From: Melampsora larici-populina 98AG31
Lineage: Eukaryota > Basidiomycota > Pucciniomycetes > Pucciniales > Melampsoraceae
NCBI RefSeq assembly: GCF_000204055.1
Contig: NW_006768766.1
Span: 2,966,524-3,030,523 of the forward strand
Direction of reading: 5' to 3'
Length of the DNA: 64,000 nucleotides
How positions within the stretch are numbered: position 1 is the first letter of the stretch; every line of letters begins with the position of its first letter. Shown one piece after another: positions 20,545-31,423 of the stretch. The translations under genes and the position numbers were made by a program. A model generated the notes under the pieces. It had not been told where the DNA came from. It saw nothing but the letters and a program-made list of their open reading frames with translations, and did no database searches.

Positions 20545-22254
20545 TGTGGAAATAAAAATCACTCAAGTCTTTTTTGGGACCTTTATATGTAGGTTTTTTT
20601 TACTTTCTTTTTTTTTATCTGGGGTCACTCTCATTCTCAAGCTCAGCTCAAAGCAGTCAAAATTTCGCTTTTGGGGGCTTTTTTCATTGCAACAATCCCA
20701 GCAACCAAGGGACAAGGCAAAGGAGAAACAATACTAGGCTGGGCAAAACTAAACAACAACTAGGCAAGAGATCCCATTTCAATTTCGTTTTTGAAGGGCT
20801 TATAACCAAAAGAGAATCTAGACTGAACCAAAAGAAGGGTAGTCAGAAGAGGGCAGTAGCTACAGAGGAAAGAAAAAAGAAAAAAAAAAGGAAAAGTCTT
20901 ACCCAACTGGTCAGAATCAAAAANNNNNNNNNNNNNNNNNNNNNNNNNNNNNNNNNNNNNNNNNNNNNNNNNNNNNNNNNNNNNNNNNNNNNNNNNNNNN
21001 NNNNNNNNNNNNNNNNNNNNNNNATTTCGATTTTTGAATCCAGGGGTGGAAGATGGTAGTGAGGGCTGTGGGTGTAGTAGGGTTAGAAAGAAGTTACAAT
21101 CTAAATAAGATAAACAAGGAAAGGACTAACCTGAATCGGGCGAAATCGATAAATCGATTTCGATTTTGAAGTCAGGGTGATGAAGAAGGTGAAGAGAGTG
21201 GGGGATGGTGACGAGTGGGCTGGACTGAGTGCGAAAAGCCTCGATCCGTTTCGGAAACGATTGTTTCCGATTGGAACCGCCGGAATCGAATAAAGCATCT
21301 TCTATCGAACAAACAAAGGAAGAATCATTCAATCAGTAATTAGAATAGGTGAGAAGATGATCATGAGAAAGGCAAACCATACTTACATAGGTTTGATTAG
21401 GTCTGGAGTTGTTGGAACTATAAGGAGCTGGATCGATTGTGTGCGAGGGGTTTTTGTATTGAATCATCTCGGATCGAGTTATCGTATCAAGAGTGTGTTT
21501 TTTTTGTAGAGTTCTTTTCTTTTTTTTGACCATTATCGAGTTGGATTCCTAGTTAGAAAGGAGAAACCAAAAAAAAAAAAAAAAGATAGAAGTTTTTTTT
21601 ATTGTTTAGTTCATTGCCTCCGTAGTGTAGCGCGATTAAAGGAAAGGTCTTTAGGAAAAAAAGACTTACCCTTTTATTTTGACTGTAAGGGTGTTAAAGA
21701 CCCTTATCGGTGATTTTTTTTGAGAACCCTTATAGTGGGAATTCCAAAAGTTGGATTTTTATTTTATTTTTTTATTTTACTTAGCTAACTTAGGGGTTTT
21801 GTCCTAAGTTCCTAGGGGGTTTTTCTGCAGCTACAACTGTGAATTGCAGGGTTTTAGAGGGGATTAGGTGTGTAGGGTACCATTAGATTCAGTAGAAGTT
21901 GGAGAATAAGGTTTTGGGGGAATTTTCAAGGTTTCTATTATTTTTTTACTTGCTGCGGGAAAGTTTTTTGGAGAACTGCATTGGGGAACGTAGTAAAAAA
22001 CAGCTTGTTTACATCTGTTTTTGAACCGTAGGACCTTTCCGTGGATTCTTAAAGCTGAACTAAAGCTTGTAGATTGGATAATCAAGGTTGGAAAGTTTAT
22101 TCTTGGTGGTAGAAAGATTGACGAGGAGTGTCTCATTGTAAAATTTGAGGGCAGCTTAGCGGCGTTTTGGTTACGGCTCTTGGCGGTTTATCCGACTTGG
22201 GTTGTTTCTTCCCCTCGAGGCTCTGCCTACGCTCCACAGCGTAGGAGTTCTACA
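20545..22254 (+). repeat. 5' LTR of the gag-pro element
   Basis: 1,710 bp as written including 100 N. The 3' LTR shows that the true sequence at the gap is only a few bases, so the LTR is about 1.61 kb. The Harbinger target site is unoccupied here (CCCTTATAGTGGG at 21727-21739), unlike the 3' LTR. Confidence 0.9.
20924..21023. other. Assembly gap (100 N)
   Basis: Exactly 100 N inside the 5' LTR, a default gap size. The corresponding place in the 3' LTR (about 36802) has about 3 bp. Confidence 0.95.
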
Positions 22255-22256
22255 TC

Positions 22257-22274
22257 TGGTGACTCCACTGGGGC
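22257..22274 (+). promoter_or_regulatory. Putative primer-binding site
   Basis: TGGTGACTCCACTGGGGC begins two bases after the 5' LTR with the TGG expected for pairing to a tRNA 3' CCA end. The tRNA species is not identified. Confidence 0.6.
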
Positions 22275-22481
22275 ATTTCTTTTGGACAACTTTCACATCA
22301 AGCAGGAGCTCAATAGTTCAAGTAGTCTACACTGGCTCAAAAATCTCATTTTCGATCATCATCAAATTTCTCAAAACTCACTCTCAACTCTCTCAATACA
22401 ACCAATCAACTCCATCAAAAATTCTCACTTGGATTCTCATCTTTCATCTTTCATTCTCTTTGATTCTTTACTTTTAGCAAG

Positions 22482-23182
22482 ATGGATTCAGGCCTACCGT
22501 TAGGAGAAAACGCGGCTAGCGCATCGGATGGGGAGGAGGGTCTTGGTGTGCCACCAACCGGGCATTACAAGAGGACCCCTAAGGTGCCAGCGGCAGAAGG
22601 AGCACCGGCAGCGGCACCACCGGTGGATGATCTCTTTGGCGAGTATAGGGGAGCTGGCGAGGAGTCACCTTCGGACGGTGAAGGAAAGGAGATGTGGGGA
22701 AAGCAGTTCCAGGAGAATCAGGCCATGATGAGACAAATGGAACAGATGATGGCGGAGCAGTGGCAGAAGAGAGTCAAGGAGGAAGTGGACCAAGCAAGGA
22801 AGGAAGAGCGGGAGAAGATGAAGAAGAGGGTAGGAAAGAAGGAGGGTAAAAAGAAAAGACGGGAGACAAGCGATGAGGAAAGTAGTGAGAGCAGTAGTCA
22901 GAGCAGCTCGGAGGAGAGTTTGGTGGAGAGTAGTGAAGATGAAGGAAGGAGCAGGCGGAGGAGCAGGAGGAAGAAGTCAAAGAAGAGTGTGAAGATTGCT
23001 CCTCAAGACCCTAATTTGAGGTTTAGTAGGGAAAAGGATGTCAAGAAATTCCTTAGGGATTTTGAAATTGCGGCCAAGGTGGATAGGGCTACGGGGAAGG
23101 ATATGGTGATGCAGGTTTGTGCATTTGTGAATGGGGAGGATTTGCAGGAGGAAATCAAGGAGTTGGATGGATGGGGAGACGG
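22482..23182 (+). pseudogene. gag, N-terminal segment (interrupted)
   Basis: This begins the Gag of the large LTR element. The ATG at 22482 follows the 230-bp pyrimidine-rich leader. The protein starts Gly/Ala/Pro-rich, then has a Gln/Met-rich coiled-coil-like stretch (ENQAMMRQMEQMMAEQWQKR), a highly charged Lys/Glu run, a Ser/Glu block, an Arg/Lys-Ser block (RSRRRSRRKKSKK) that may bind nucleic acid or act as a nuclear signal, and then the start of the capsid-like domain (FSREKDVKKFLRDFEIAAKV). At 23183 the frame runs into an inverted solo LTR. Removing that LTR and one copy of its 4-bp duplication restores the same frame at 24934. Confidence 0.85.
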
Positions 23183-24929
23183 TGTAGAACTCCTACGCTG
23201 TGGAGCGTAGGCAGAGCCTCGAGGGGAAGAAACAACCCAAGTCGGATAAACCACCAAGAGCCGTAACCAAAACGCCGCTAAGCTGCCCTCAAATTTTACA
23301 ATGAGACACTCCTCGTCAATCTTTCTACCACCAAGAATAAACTTTCCAACCTTGATTATCCAATCTACAAGCTTTAGTTCAGCTTTAAGAATCCACGGAA
23401 AGGTCCTACGGTTCAAAAACAGATGTAAACAAGCTGTTTTTTACTACGTTCCCCAATGCAGTTCTCCAAAAAACTTTCCCGCAGCAAGTAAAAAAATAAT
23501 AGAAACCTTGAAAATTCCCCAAAACCTTATTCTCCAACTTCTACTGTTCCCGAAACTACCCTACACACCTTAACACCTTCAAAACCCAGTGAATTACACC
23601 TGTAACTGCCCCAACTGCCTTAATTCCTTAGGACAGAACCCCTAAGATAGCTTAAGTAAAATTAAAAATTAAAAAATAAAATCGAAATTCCCAGTGTAAG
23701 GGTTTCAAAATCTTCGATAACACCTCTACTGACCCTTATAATTAAGAAATTGGTGAGTCTTTTTAACTAAAGACCTTTCTTTTAACTCGCTCTACACTAA
23801 TGATGCAAAGAACTAAGGAACTAACAAGATAGGATTCTATCTTTTCTTTGGTTGCTCCTTTCTAACTAGGAGTTCAACTCGATAACGATCAAGAGCGAGA
23901 ATACTCTAACAAATGCTCAAAGCTACGATTCCTTCGGACTCGATAAGACTCGATAACGATCAAATCAAAAAAAGAACTTCTAAACAATCACACACACACG
24001 ATCAGACAAGCCTCTTCTCACACACACAAAGAGAAACCTCCTTTTATACCCAGCACTCGATCCTTCTACAACCTATCTAAACCTAATGTAAGTTCGATTT
24101 TTTTGCTTTTATCATTATCATCTTCTAACCTATTCTGATTTCTAATTGAATTGATTTTTCTTTTTAATTGATCATTTCTAGATCTTTCCACTTGTTTCAA
24201 GGACTCGGATCAGTCTCAATCAAGAAGATAGTTGTTAATTGAGTTATCGATCCAGTCCTCTCGCCATCAGCTGTTCCTTCTACAAATCAAAAAAAAACTC
24301 AATTTTTAAATCTTATTCTTTTGGTAAGTCCTTGATGTGTTTTCTGTTTTATTTATTGATCTCTAATGTTTGTATCAAGGTTTTGATTATCTTCCTTCCC
24401 TTTTAGCAGCCTTAATGAAATTCGATTTTTCAAACTAATCATAGGTGAACATAAAAAAAGAATTGAGATCCTGATTAAAGGATGGTGAAGTACTTGAAGG
24501 AGATAAAGGATCACTAGATTGTAGGATTAAAACATTTGTATTTAGATTTTTTAGATTTTTGTTTTGATTATTTTTGATTGTTATTGTAATTTATGTAACT
24601 TTGTCAACTTTGAATTATTTCAAACAAAGTACATATGATCCATCAAATGTAAAAAATCCAGCACTTTAAGATAAGATAAAAATAAAGTAAAAGAGTTATA
24701 AAGTTTTTTGTTTTGTTTTAATGAGAGTTTAAAGATTAATTAATTAAAGGAATATGATTGAGTTTAACAAGTTGAAGATAATCAATTTGATTGATAGGTG
24801 GTGACCTTTTAAAAGATACTCGAAATGACTATTCTATTATCCTCAGTTTATTTCTGAATTGCTTGATTGACTTATTTGAATTCTTTCCCAATATCTCTTG
24901 TTCTCAGTGCAAATATTTTGATTACCACA
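23183..24929 (-). repeat. Solo LTR of a sister family, minus orientation, inside gag
   Basis: 1,747 bp. In its own orientation it starts TGTGGTAATCAAAATATTTG and ends GGAGTTCTACA. The 3' half is closely related to the flanking element's LTRs, while the 5' half is different. Flanks are ACGG (23179-23182) and ATGG (24930-24933), a 4-bp duplication with one C-to-T change in a CpG. Confidence 0.85.
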
Positions 24930-24933
24930 ATGG

Positions 24934-25783
24934 AGAATGGGATTGGAAGAAGTTGAAGGCAGGGATGAAGGACCGGTACGCATCCATACGGGAGGCACCA
25001 AGGTATACGGTGGAAGATTTGAAGGAGTTGACCCTGCAGTATGAGTGTATGGGAGGTGTGGATAGTAAGGTGGAGTTTGAAGGTTTCCGACACAAGTTCG
25101 AGGTGATACTTGGGTATTTGAAGAGGAATGACTACATCGACTCGGAGGATGAAGTCTGCCAGTATTACTACGAGGCGTTTTCAGATGCCAAGCAGCTGAA
25201 GATCAAGGAGTTGCTTTGGGACGAGAATCAGTTGCGGGTGACAAAGGATGGAAGGCATAGGTTGCCAGGGTGGAGTCTACTGAAGAAGGCGGTAGAGAAA
25301 GTCATGGGAGCGGAGGTGGACTTGGTCTTTGAGGAAATGAGAGGCAAGAAGGAGGTGAAATTGAAGAAGGATGAAGAATTGAAGGACAAAGTGGTGCAGA
25401 AGGATATGGAAAGAAGGGGAATGAAGATGGAGGGGTTGAGTAAGAAGGCGGACGGACATAAGACCGAGGATCCGGCGGTGGCGGAGTTAGTGAAGCAGTT
25501 TGCTGCATGGAGTGGTTGGGGTGCAGGCAAGCCCAATCCTGGCAACCCAGTGGGGGGAAGGGTTAATCAATTTAACCCGGCCAACAATCCTGCTCCTGCA
25601 TTTCAGAACAGGGGGCCCCCACAAGGAGGGATAAATACCAACACTTATTTTGGTGCCGGACTGCAAGGCAATAATGCTGGTCCTGGAGGGTATGGAGGAG
25701 CTAGAGGAAGAGGAGGATTTGGGGGTAATAATTTTGGAAGAGGAGGTTATGCAGAGAATAGGCCTCAGTGGAATGGGCAAGGA
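24934..25783 (+). pseudogene. gag, capsid segment (interrupted)
   Basis: This continues the Gag capsid region in the same frame: EWDWKKLKAGMKDRYAS, FEGFRHKFEVILGYLKRNDYI and EDEVCQYYYEAFSDAKQLKIKELL have the aromatic/charged helical pattern of Ty3-type retrotransposon Gag. A Lys/Glu-rich linker and a Gly/Asn/Pro-rich tail (NPGNPVGGRVNQFNPANNPAP, GARGRGGFGGNNFGRGGY) follow, an RGG-like low-complexity region. At 25784 a CACTA-like element interrupts the frame. Confidence 0.85.
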
Positions 25784-28396
25784 CACAGTGTCATTTTACT
25801 AGTCACTGGCAGGCCAGTGAGTTCCATTCACCTCAATTCAATCTCAATTTGATGTCAGTTCAATCTCAAATCAATGTCAGTTCAATATCAAATTGACCTC
25901 AAAATCAGTTTGAGTGGGGGATATGCATGGGCTGCATATACCTGCAGATCCGCATTGAGCTAGTTCAGTACTACAGCTTAAAATGAAATTTTATCCTCCA
26001 AAATCTTCTGGTGGCTTCTTGTTACTTTCTATGTATGGTGTACTGCATTCTGAAAGTTTTACAAAACAGATTATATTGCAAAGATTGAGTAGTCTGAAGG
26101 TCTTACCTTCCTTGCTTGTTTTGATACTTCACAAACAAATGTAATAGCTACTATCAGTCCATTTGATCACAACCCGGGTAATAACTAATCTTTGAATGAA
26201 GTTTGGTTCATCTTGTCCTGAAGTGAAAGAACCAAGCCATGCTCTTAATTCCTTTTGAGATAGTTTAATTGGCTCCTGACCTCATCTTAGCTTCTGATTT
26301 TAACATTCTGCCACAATTCAATAAAGATACATTTGCAATTTGTTCAAAAATTGAAGGTCTAGATGATGTATTGACTAAATTTCAATATAACTTGATAATT
26401 TCTTTGCAAAAATTCTTGTACTGAGGTAGATGTAGGCGCTCAACTTCAGCAGGTAAAGTAAGCATAAGCTTGGGGTACAGAAATTTTTATTAACCTCTGA
26501 AGGATGAAAAGCTTTCCATGAAAAATTCCTTCAGTCTTGATTAATTGAGGTCTTCAATTTGATCCTGTTTGATTTGCATCAACATCTTGGCATGAAATCC
26601 CAAGCAACCCATTGTGGTAATCAAATCATTAGAGATTTGAATCAACTCACTACTATTTCATGGCACCTTACATCAACATTATAACCAATATTCCCTTTAA
26701 CCTTTCCTTCAAACATAAATGTTTTTTGTTTCTTGATCATCTTTCACAACTCAATCTTTCATTTTTGTACATCATTTTCCATTTTTCATATTCAAATGCT
26801 TTCTGTGTGATTAAATTTCATTTTAGAACATTGGGGTTCAGCGTTAATTATCCAATGAAACAAACATTACAAGAAAGAAAAATTTGAAGTTTCCAATGAC
26901 AACAACAAGAACAAGATGCAAGGAAATATAAAAAATAGATGAAATTCATTGATTGATTGATTGATTACCTAACCCTACAAAAGAAAATAAACAAAACAAA
27001 CTAGTAATTGAGTGGGTTGATCTAATTAAAGCTCACTGGAAACATTCAAATCAAAATTCAATTAAGAAAGAACTGGAAACACATTTAACAACATAAAAGA
27101 CACTACAGTTAGTAAAGAAAGGAATCACAGAAGAGAAGAATCAGATGACTTACCATTGGAACATTTCATTTGAAAAAGATTGAATTTAGACAAGTCATAA
27201 GGAACAAGGAAAAGAAGAATGAAACAAAATCAAAAAAGTAGAAAGTAGAAAGATGAATCAATCAATCTAGAAAGCACAAAAGAAATTTAATCAAAATAAA
27301 GTGAAGAAAGTAAAAGGAAGAAAGAAGTTGATTAATTTTAGGTAGAAGAATCAAAAGAAGAGAAAAAAATTAAAAGAAATACAAAAATAGAAATGACTTA
27401 CCTTTAGAAATTGAACTCGATTGGTGAAAATAGGAGGTTGAGGTGAATGATGGAAATAAGCCAAAAGATGAGTGTGGGAACTTGAGTGGTATGTATACAC
27501 TCCCCCACAAGTCGCGACCTGCAGGGGTGTGTAGATACCACTCTAGTGCTAGATTATACACACCTCCACAAGTCGCGACTTGTGGGGGATGTATATATAC
27601 CACCCAAGTTCTGGATTTGGGTTTTTGACCAAATTGTATTGTTAAACCAGGTATTTCCTGAAGAAGTCATTAAAGGCAGAGTCTAATCATTTCAGCTCAT
27701 ATGTATGTTGAACCTTCATGATTTAAGACTTAATCTGATCCCTCAACCATACATTCATCATCTCCTTCATAGTTTGAAATTACCATCTTTGCAAAAGCCA
27801 AAACTACTAGTTTCCAAAGTAAAAAAATACATCTTTCCCGAAACAAAAGTATATCAAAAACCTATGTACAAATAAGATGAAAAGCCCAACATAGTAAATG
27901 ATATGAATTGAATGAATTATTGTCCATTCAAGTGAAAAATGTATATATATAACAAACCAATGTATTGATATCACAAACCAAAAAACAACCACTTTATCAC
28001 CCATCTTGTCCCTTTTCCTATTTTCATTTCTTAATATGATAGTTATATCTATGATTATGAAACCTCCTTCCCCACAAAGAATCCCAACATATCTATATAA
28101 TCAAGAGCTGTCACCTTCTGCTTTATAGGAGAAGTTTTTGGAAGGGGATTAGAAGGATATTTGGTTGTGGCTCATCTAAAAATCACTCATACCTTCCAAA
28201 AATTCTGAGACCTTCATGTGTGGACATGCAACTAAACTTTATTTCAGTTCATTTTGGAAGACTGTGTGTCTGCTCCTCTAGGCCAAAAATTGAGATTGGA
28301 TTGAGATCGAACTGACATTGTTTTGAGATTGTTTTGAGATTGGATTGAGGTGGACGTACTCACTGGCCTGCCGGTAACTAGTAAAATGACACTGTG
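25784..28396. mobile_element. Non-autonomous CACTA-like element inside gag
   Basis: 2,613 bp with TIRs of about 37 bp (CACAGTGTCATTTTACTAGT at each end, then one or two mismatches) and a 3-bp duplication GGA (25781-25783 and 28397-28399). CACWG-type ends and a 3-bp duplication fit the CACTA/EnSpm superfamily. Subterminal regions are rich in short repeats of the TCAATCTCAAAT type in opposite orientations at the two ends. No transposase was recognised. The interior is AT-rich and contains a pair of GC-rich palindromes at 27488-27602. Confidence 0.75.
27488..27602. repeat. Tandem pair of CACAAGTCGCGAC palindromes
   Basis: Two consecutive hairpin-forming units of about 50 bp, each bounded by GGTAT/ATACC or TATACA/TGTATA arms. 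The second has a perfect 20-bp palindromic core CCACAAGTCGCGACTTGTGG (27566-27585); the first is the same with a broken right arm. Confidence 0.8.
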
Positions 28397-28399
28397 GGA

Positions 28400-28513
28400 G
28401 GACAGTTCCAGGGGAACCAGGCTTCTCAAGCTAATGGAGGAGGACCTTACGGACCGGAGAATTATGGACCGGCAAGGGGGGAGTATCAACAGAAGCCTTT
28501 TAGAGATGGGCCG
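28400..28513 (+). pseudogene. gag, short Gly/Gln-rich segment (interrupted)
   Basis: A 114-bp piece of Gag between the CACTA-like element and the next solo LTR. It continues the Gly/Asn/Gln-rich tail and reads in the same frame as the segments on both sides once the insertions and single duplications are removed. Confidence 0.8.
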
Positions 28514-31419
28514 TTGTGGTAATCAAAATATTTGCACTGAGAACAAGAGATATTGGGAAAGAATTCAAATAAGTCAATCAAGCAATTCAGAAATAAACTG
28601 AGGATAATAGAATAGTCATTTCGAGTATCTTTTAAAAGGTCACCACCTATCAATCAAATTGATTATCTTCAACTTCTCAAACTCAATCATATTCCTTTAA
28701 TTAATTAATCTTTAAAACTCTCATCAAAACAAAACAAAAAAACTTTATAACTCTTTTAATTGATTTTTATCTTATCTTAAAATGTTGGATTTTTTACTTT
28801 TGATGGATCATATGTACTTTGTTTGAGATAATTCAAAGTTACACAAATTACAATAACAATCAAAAAAATAATCAAAACAAAAATCTACAAAATCTAAATA
28901 CACATGTTTTAATCCTACAATCTAGTGATCCTTCATCTCCTTCAACTACTTCACCATCTTTAATCAAGATCTCTTTTCTTTTTTTATGTTTACCTATGTT
29001 TAAGTTGAAAAATCGAAATTAATTTGAAAGATGCTACAATAGAAGGAAGTTAGTCAAAACCTTGATAGACATTTTAAAAGAGATCAATTAATCAAACAGA
29101 AAGAACATCTAAAAGGACTTACCAAAAAGAAGGATTACAAAAAATCGATTTTTTTCGATTTTTAGATGAAACAGGGTTGAGGAACAAGGCAATCGATCAA
29201 TTTATTGTTTGATACGAGTCCGAGATCGATCAAAACGACTCGGACCGACTTAAAAACAAAGAAAGAAGAAAGAAAAACAATTCAATTAGGTTTGATTAGA
29301 AACAAGAAGAGGTTAGAAGATGGGGATGATAAAAGCAAAAAATCGAACTTACAATAGGTTTGATTAGGTTTGAAGGGTTGGCTATAAGAGGTGGTGTTTG
29401 ATTGAGTTTTTTGTGTGTGTCTTACTGTGTGAGAGAAGTTGTGCCCGAGATTGAAGTCCTTGTTTTGTTTTTGTTATCAAGTCGAAGCAATTAGTAGAAA
29501 GTTTTCTGTTTCGTTTTCTCATTGTTTTCGAGTTATTTTCTAGAATAGAAAGAAGAAACAAGAGGGAAGTGTAGGAAGTTAGTCATTTGTTCCCATCGTA
29601 TTGGTAGTGACAGACTCGAGTTAAAAAGAAGGGTCTTTAAAATAAAAGACTTACCTTTTATTGATTATAAGGGTTACTGGAGGTGTTATCGGTGATTTTG
29701 GGAACCCTTATATTGGGAATTACCAACTTTGGATTTATTTTTGGACAGCACTATTTGGCGCCCGGTATTCAAGACCCGAAGCCCGGATGTCGGATAGTCG
29801 CGTTTTCGCAGCCCGGTTTTCAGTTCAACCGGGCTGCATCTAATTTCAAACCGGGCTGTTCCTGGCTGTTCCGTGTGAACGGGTTAAAGCTTTGTTTGCT
29901 TAACCCAGCAGTAAATTCAAAGCCATCAGCATTGTTCACAAGGATTAACAGAGCCTGTGGACCCAATCTGAGACAACTTCATGGGTCAGACGGTCAGGTG
30001 GACTTCCCAGGCAACGGGTTACTTGAGCAAATTCAATGCTTGAAGAATCCTTACCTTACTACATATACTCAAACAACTCTTGCGTTGATTTGACATATAG
30101 GCTTATCTCTGATTAGGATCTGAATTCAAACATTCAACAATTTCAACTGAGATTTTCAAACCTCGAGTTTCTCTACTATTGTTTGAATGATAAGGACAAT
30201 AAAGTAATAAAGGTGAATTTGATTAAAAAACAATTTAAATTTGGACATTGAGATTTCTCTTGAGAAGGAGTTTGACCGAAGGAGAGAGTCGAAGCTTGGA
30301 ACTATGCAACGAGATTGAGATAAATGAACAAGTCAGCTGTGAATGAAGTCGATTGAGTGAAATCATCAAAAAGAGATTACATACTCTTGCTTTCACTTGA
30401 CTGATTTCATCCGGGGTAAGCAGGATCTGATATTTTGCTTGCTTCATAGACTTGAAAGCAGAGATTGCTTTGAGAGACTGCTTACGATAGAAGTAAAGAA
30501 CGACTAGAGGTGATGAAGGTGGATTTAAGAAGGGACGGACTATGGTCGGGATTTGAAAGAAAATCAGCAGAGCAGAAGAAAAAAGAAGAAAAACACTTAC
30601 CATTTGGGGAGTTCAAGTGGTTTGAGGGTTGTCCAGTAGGTGTGGTCTGTCGACTTTGAGATGAAATGCCCAGCAAGAATTTGACATGGAAGAAGAATGC
30701 CCGGTTTGACCTCTCAATTTCAGGATCCAGCAGCCCGACTCAGTGATTCAGCAGCCCGGTATGTGATAAAGGGGCTGCTGTGCTTGTGAGAGCCCGGATT
30801 GACTGCGGCTGCGGTGTAATTTGGCTGAGCGGGGCACGGGTTGGTACAGAAATGGCGGGTAAAGCCCCGAGAAAAGCGGGCTTCAGGGATTATCCGAGCG
30901 GGCGCCAAATAGTGCTGTCCTTATTTTTTTATTTTTCTTTATTCTTACTTAGCTTACCTTAGGGGTTTTGTCCTAAGGTAATAAGGTAGAATTACACTGT
31001 TACAGGTGTAATTCACTGGGTTTTGAAGGTATTAAGGTGTGTAGGGTAGTTTCGGGAACTGTAGAAGTTGAAGAACAAGGTTTTAGAGGAAAATCAAGGT
31101 TTAATTATTTTTTTTACTTGCTGCGGGAAAGTTTTTTTGAGAACTGCATTGGGGAACGTAGTAAAAAACAGCTTGTTTACATCTGTTTTTGAACCGTAGG
31201 ACCTTTACGGGGATTCTTAAAGCTGAACTAAAGCTTGTAGATTGGATAATCAAGGTTGGAAGCTTATTTTGGTGGTAGAAAGGTTGGCGAGAAGTGTCTC
31301 ATTGAAAATTTGAGGGCAGCTTAACGGCGTTTTGGTTACGGCTCTGGGCGGTTTATTCCCCTTGGGTTGTTTCTTCCCCTCGAGGCTCTGCCTACGCTCC
31401 ACAGCGTAGGAGTTCTACA
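28514..31419 (+). repeat. Solo LTR of the sister family, plus orientation, with nested element
   Basis: 2,906 bp. It starts TGTGGTAATCAAAATATTTG and ends GGAGTTCTACA, flanked by a perfect 4-bp duplication CCGT (28510-28513 and 31420-31423). It is the inverted counterpart of 23183-24929. The excess length is explained by a TIR element at 29743-30920. Confidence 0.88.
29743..30920. mobile_element. TIR element with GCCCGG-rich ends (hAT-like)
   Basis: 1,178 bp. TIRs of about 22 bp start GGACAGCACTATTTGGCGCC on both ends and are flanked by TTATTTTT (29735-29742 and 30921-30928), which reads as an 8-bp duplication, although the site is T-rich. Subterminal regions carry many AGCCCGG motifs. No transposase was recognised. 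Confidence 0.7.
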
Positions 31420-31423
31420 CCGT

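Noticed and set aside
20574..21059. Open frame spanning the 100-N gap
   Set aside because: It lies inside the LTR, passes through N, and is duplicated in the 3' LTR without any domain; the gap is an artefact.
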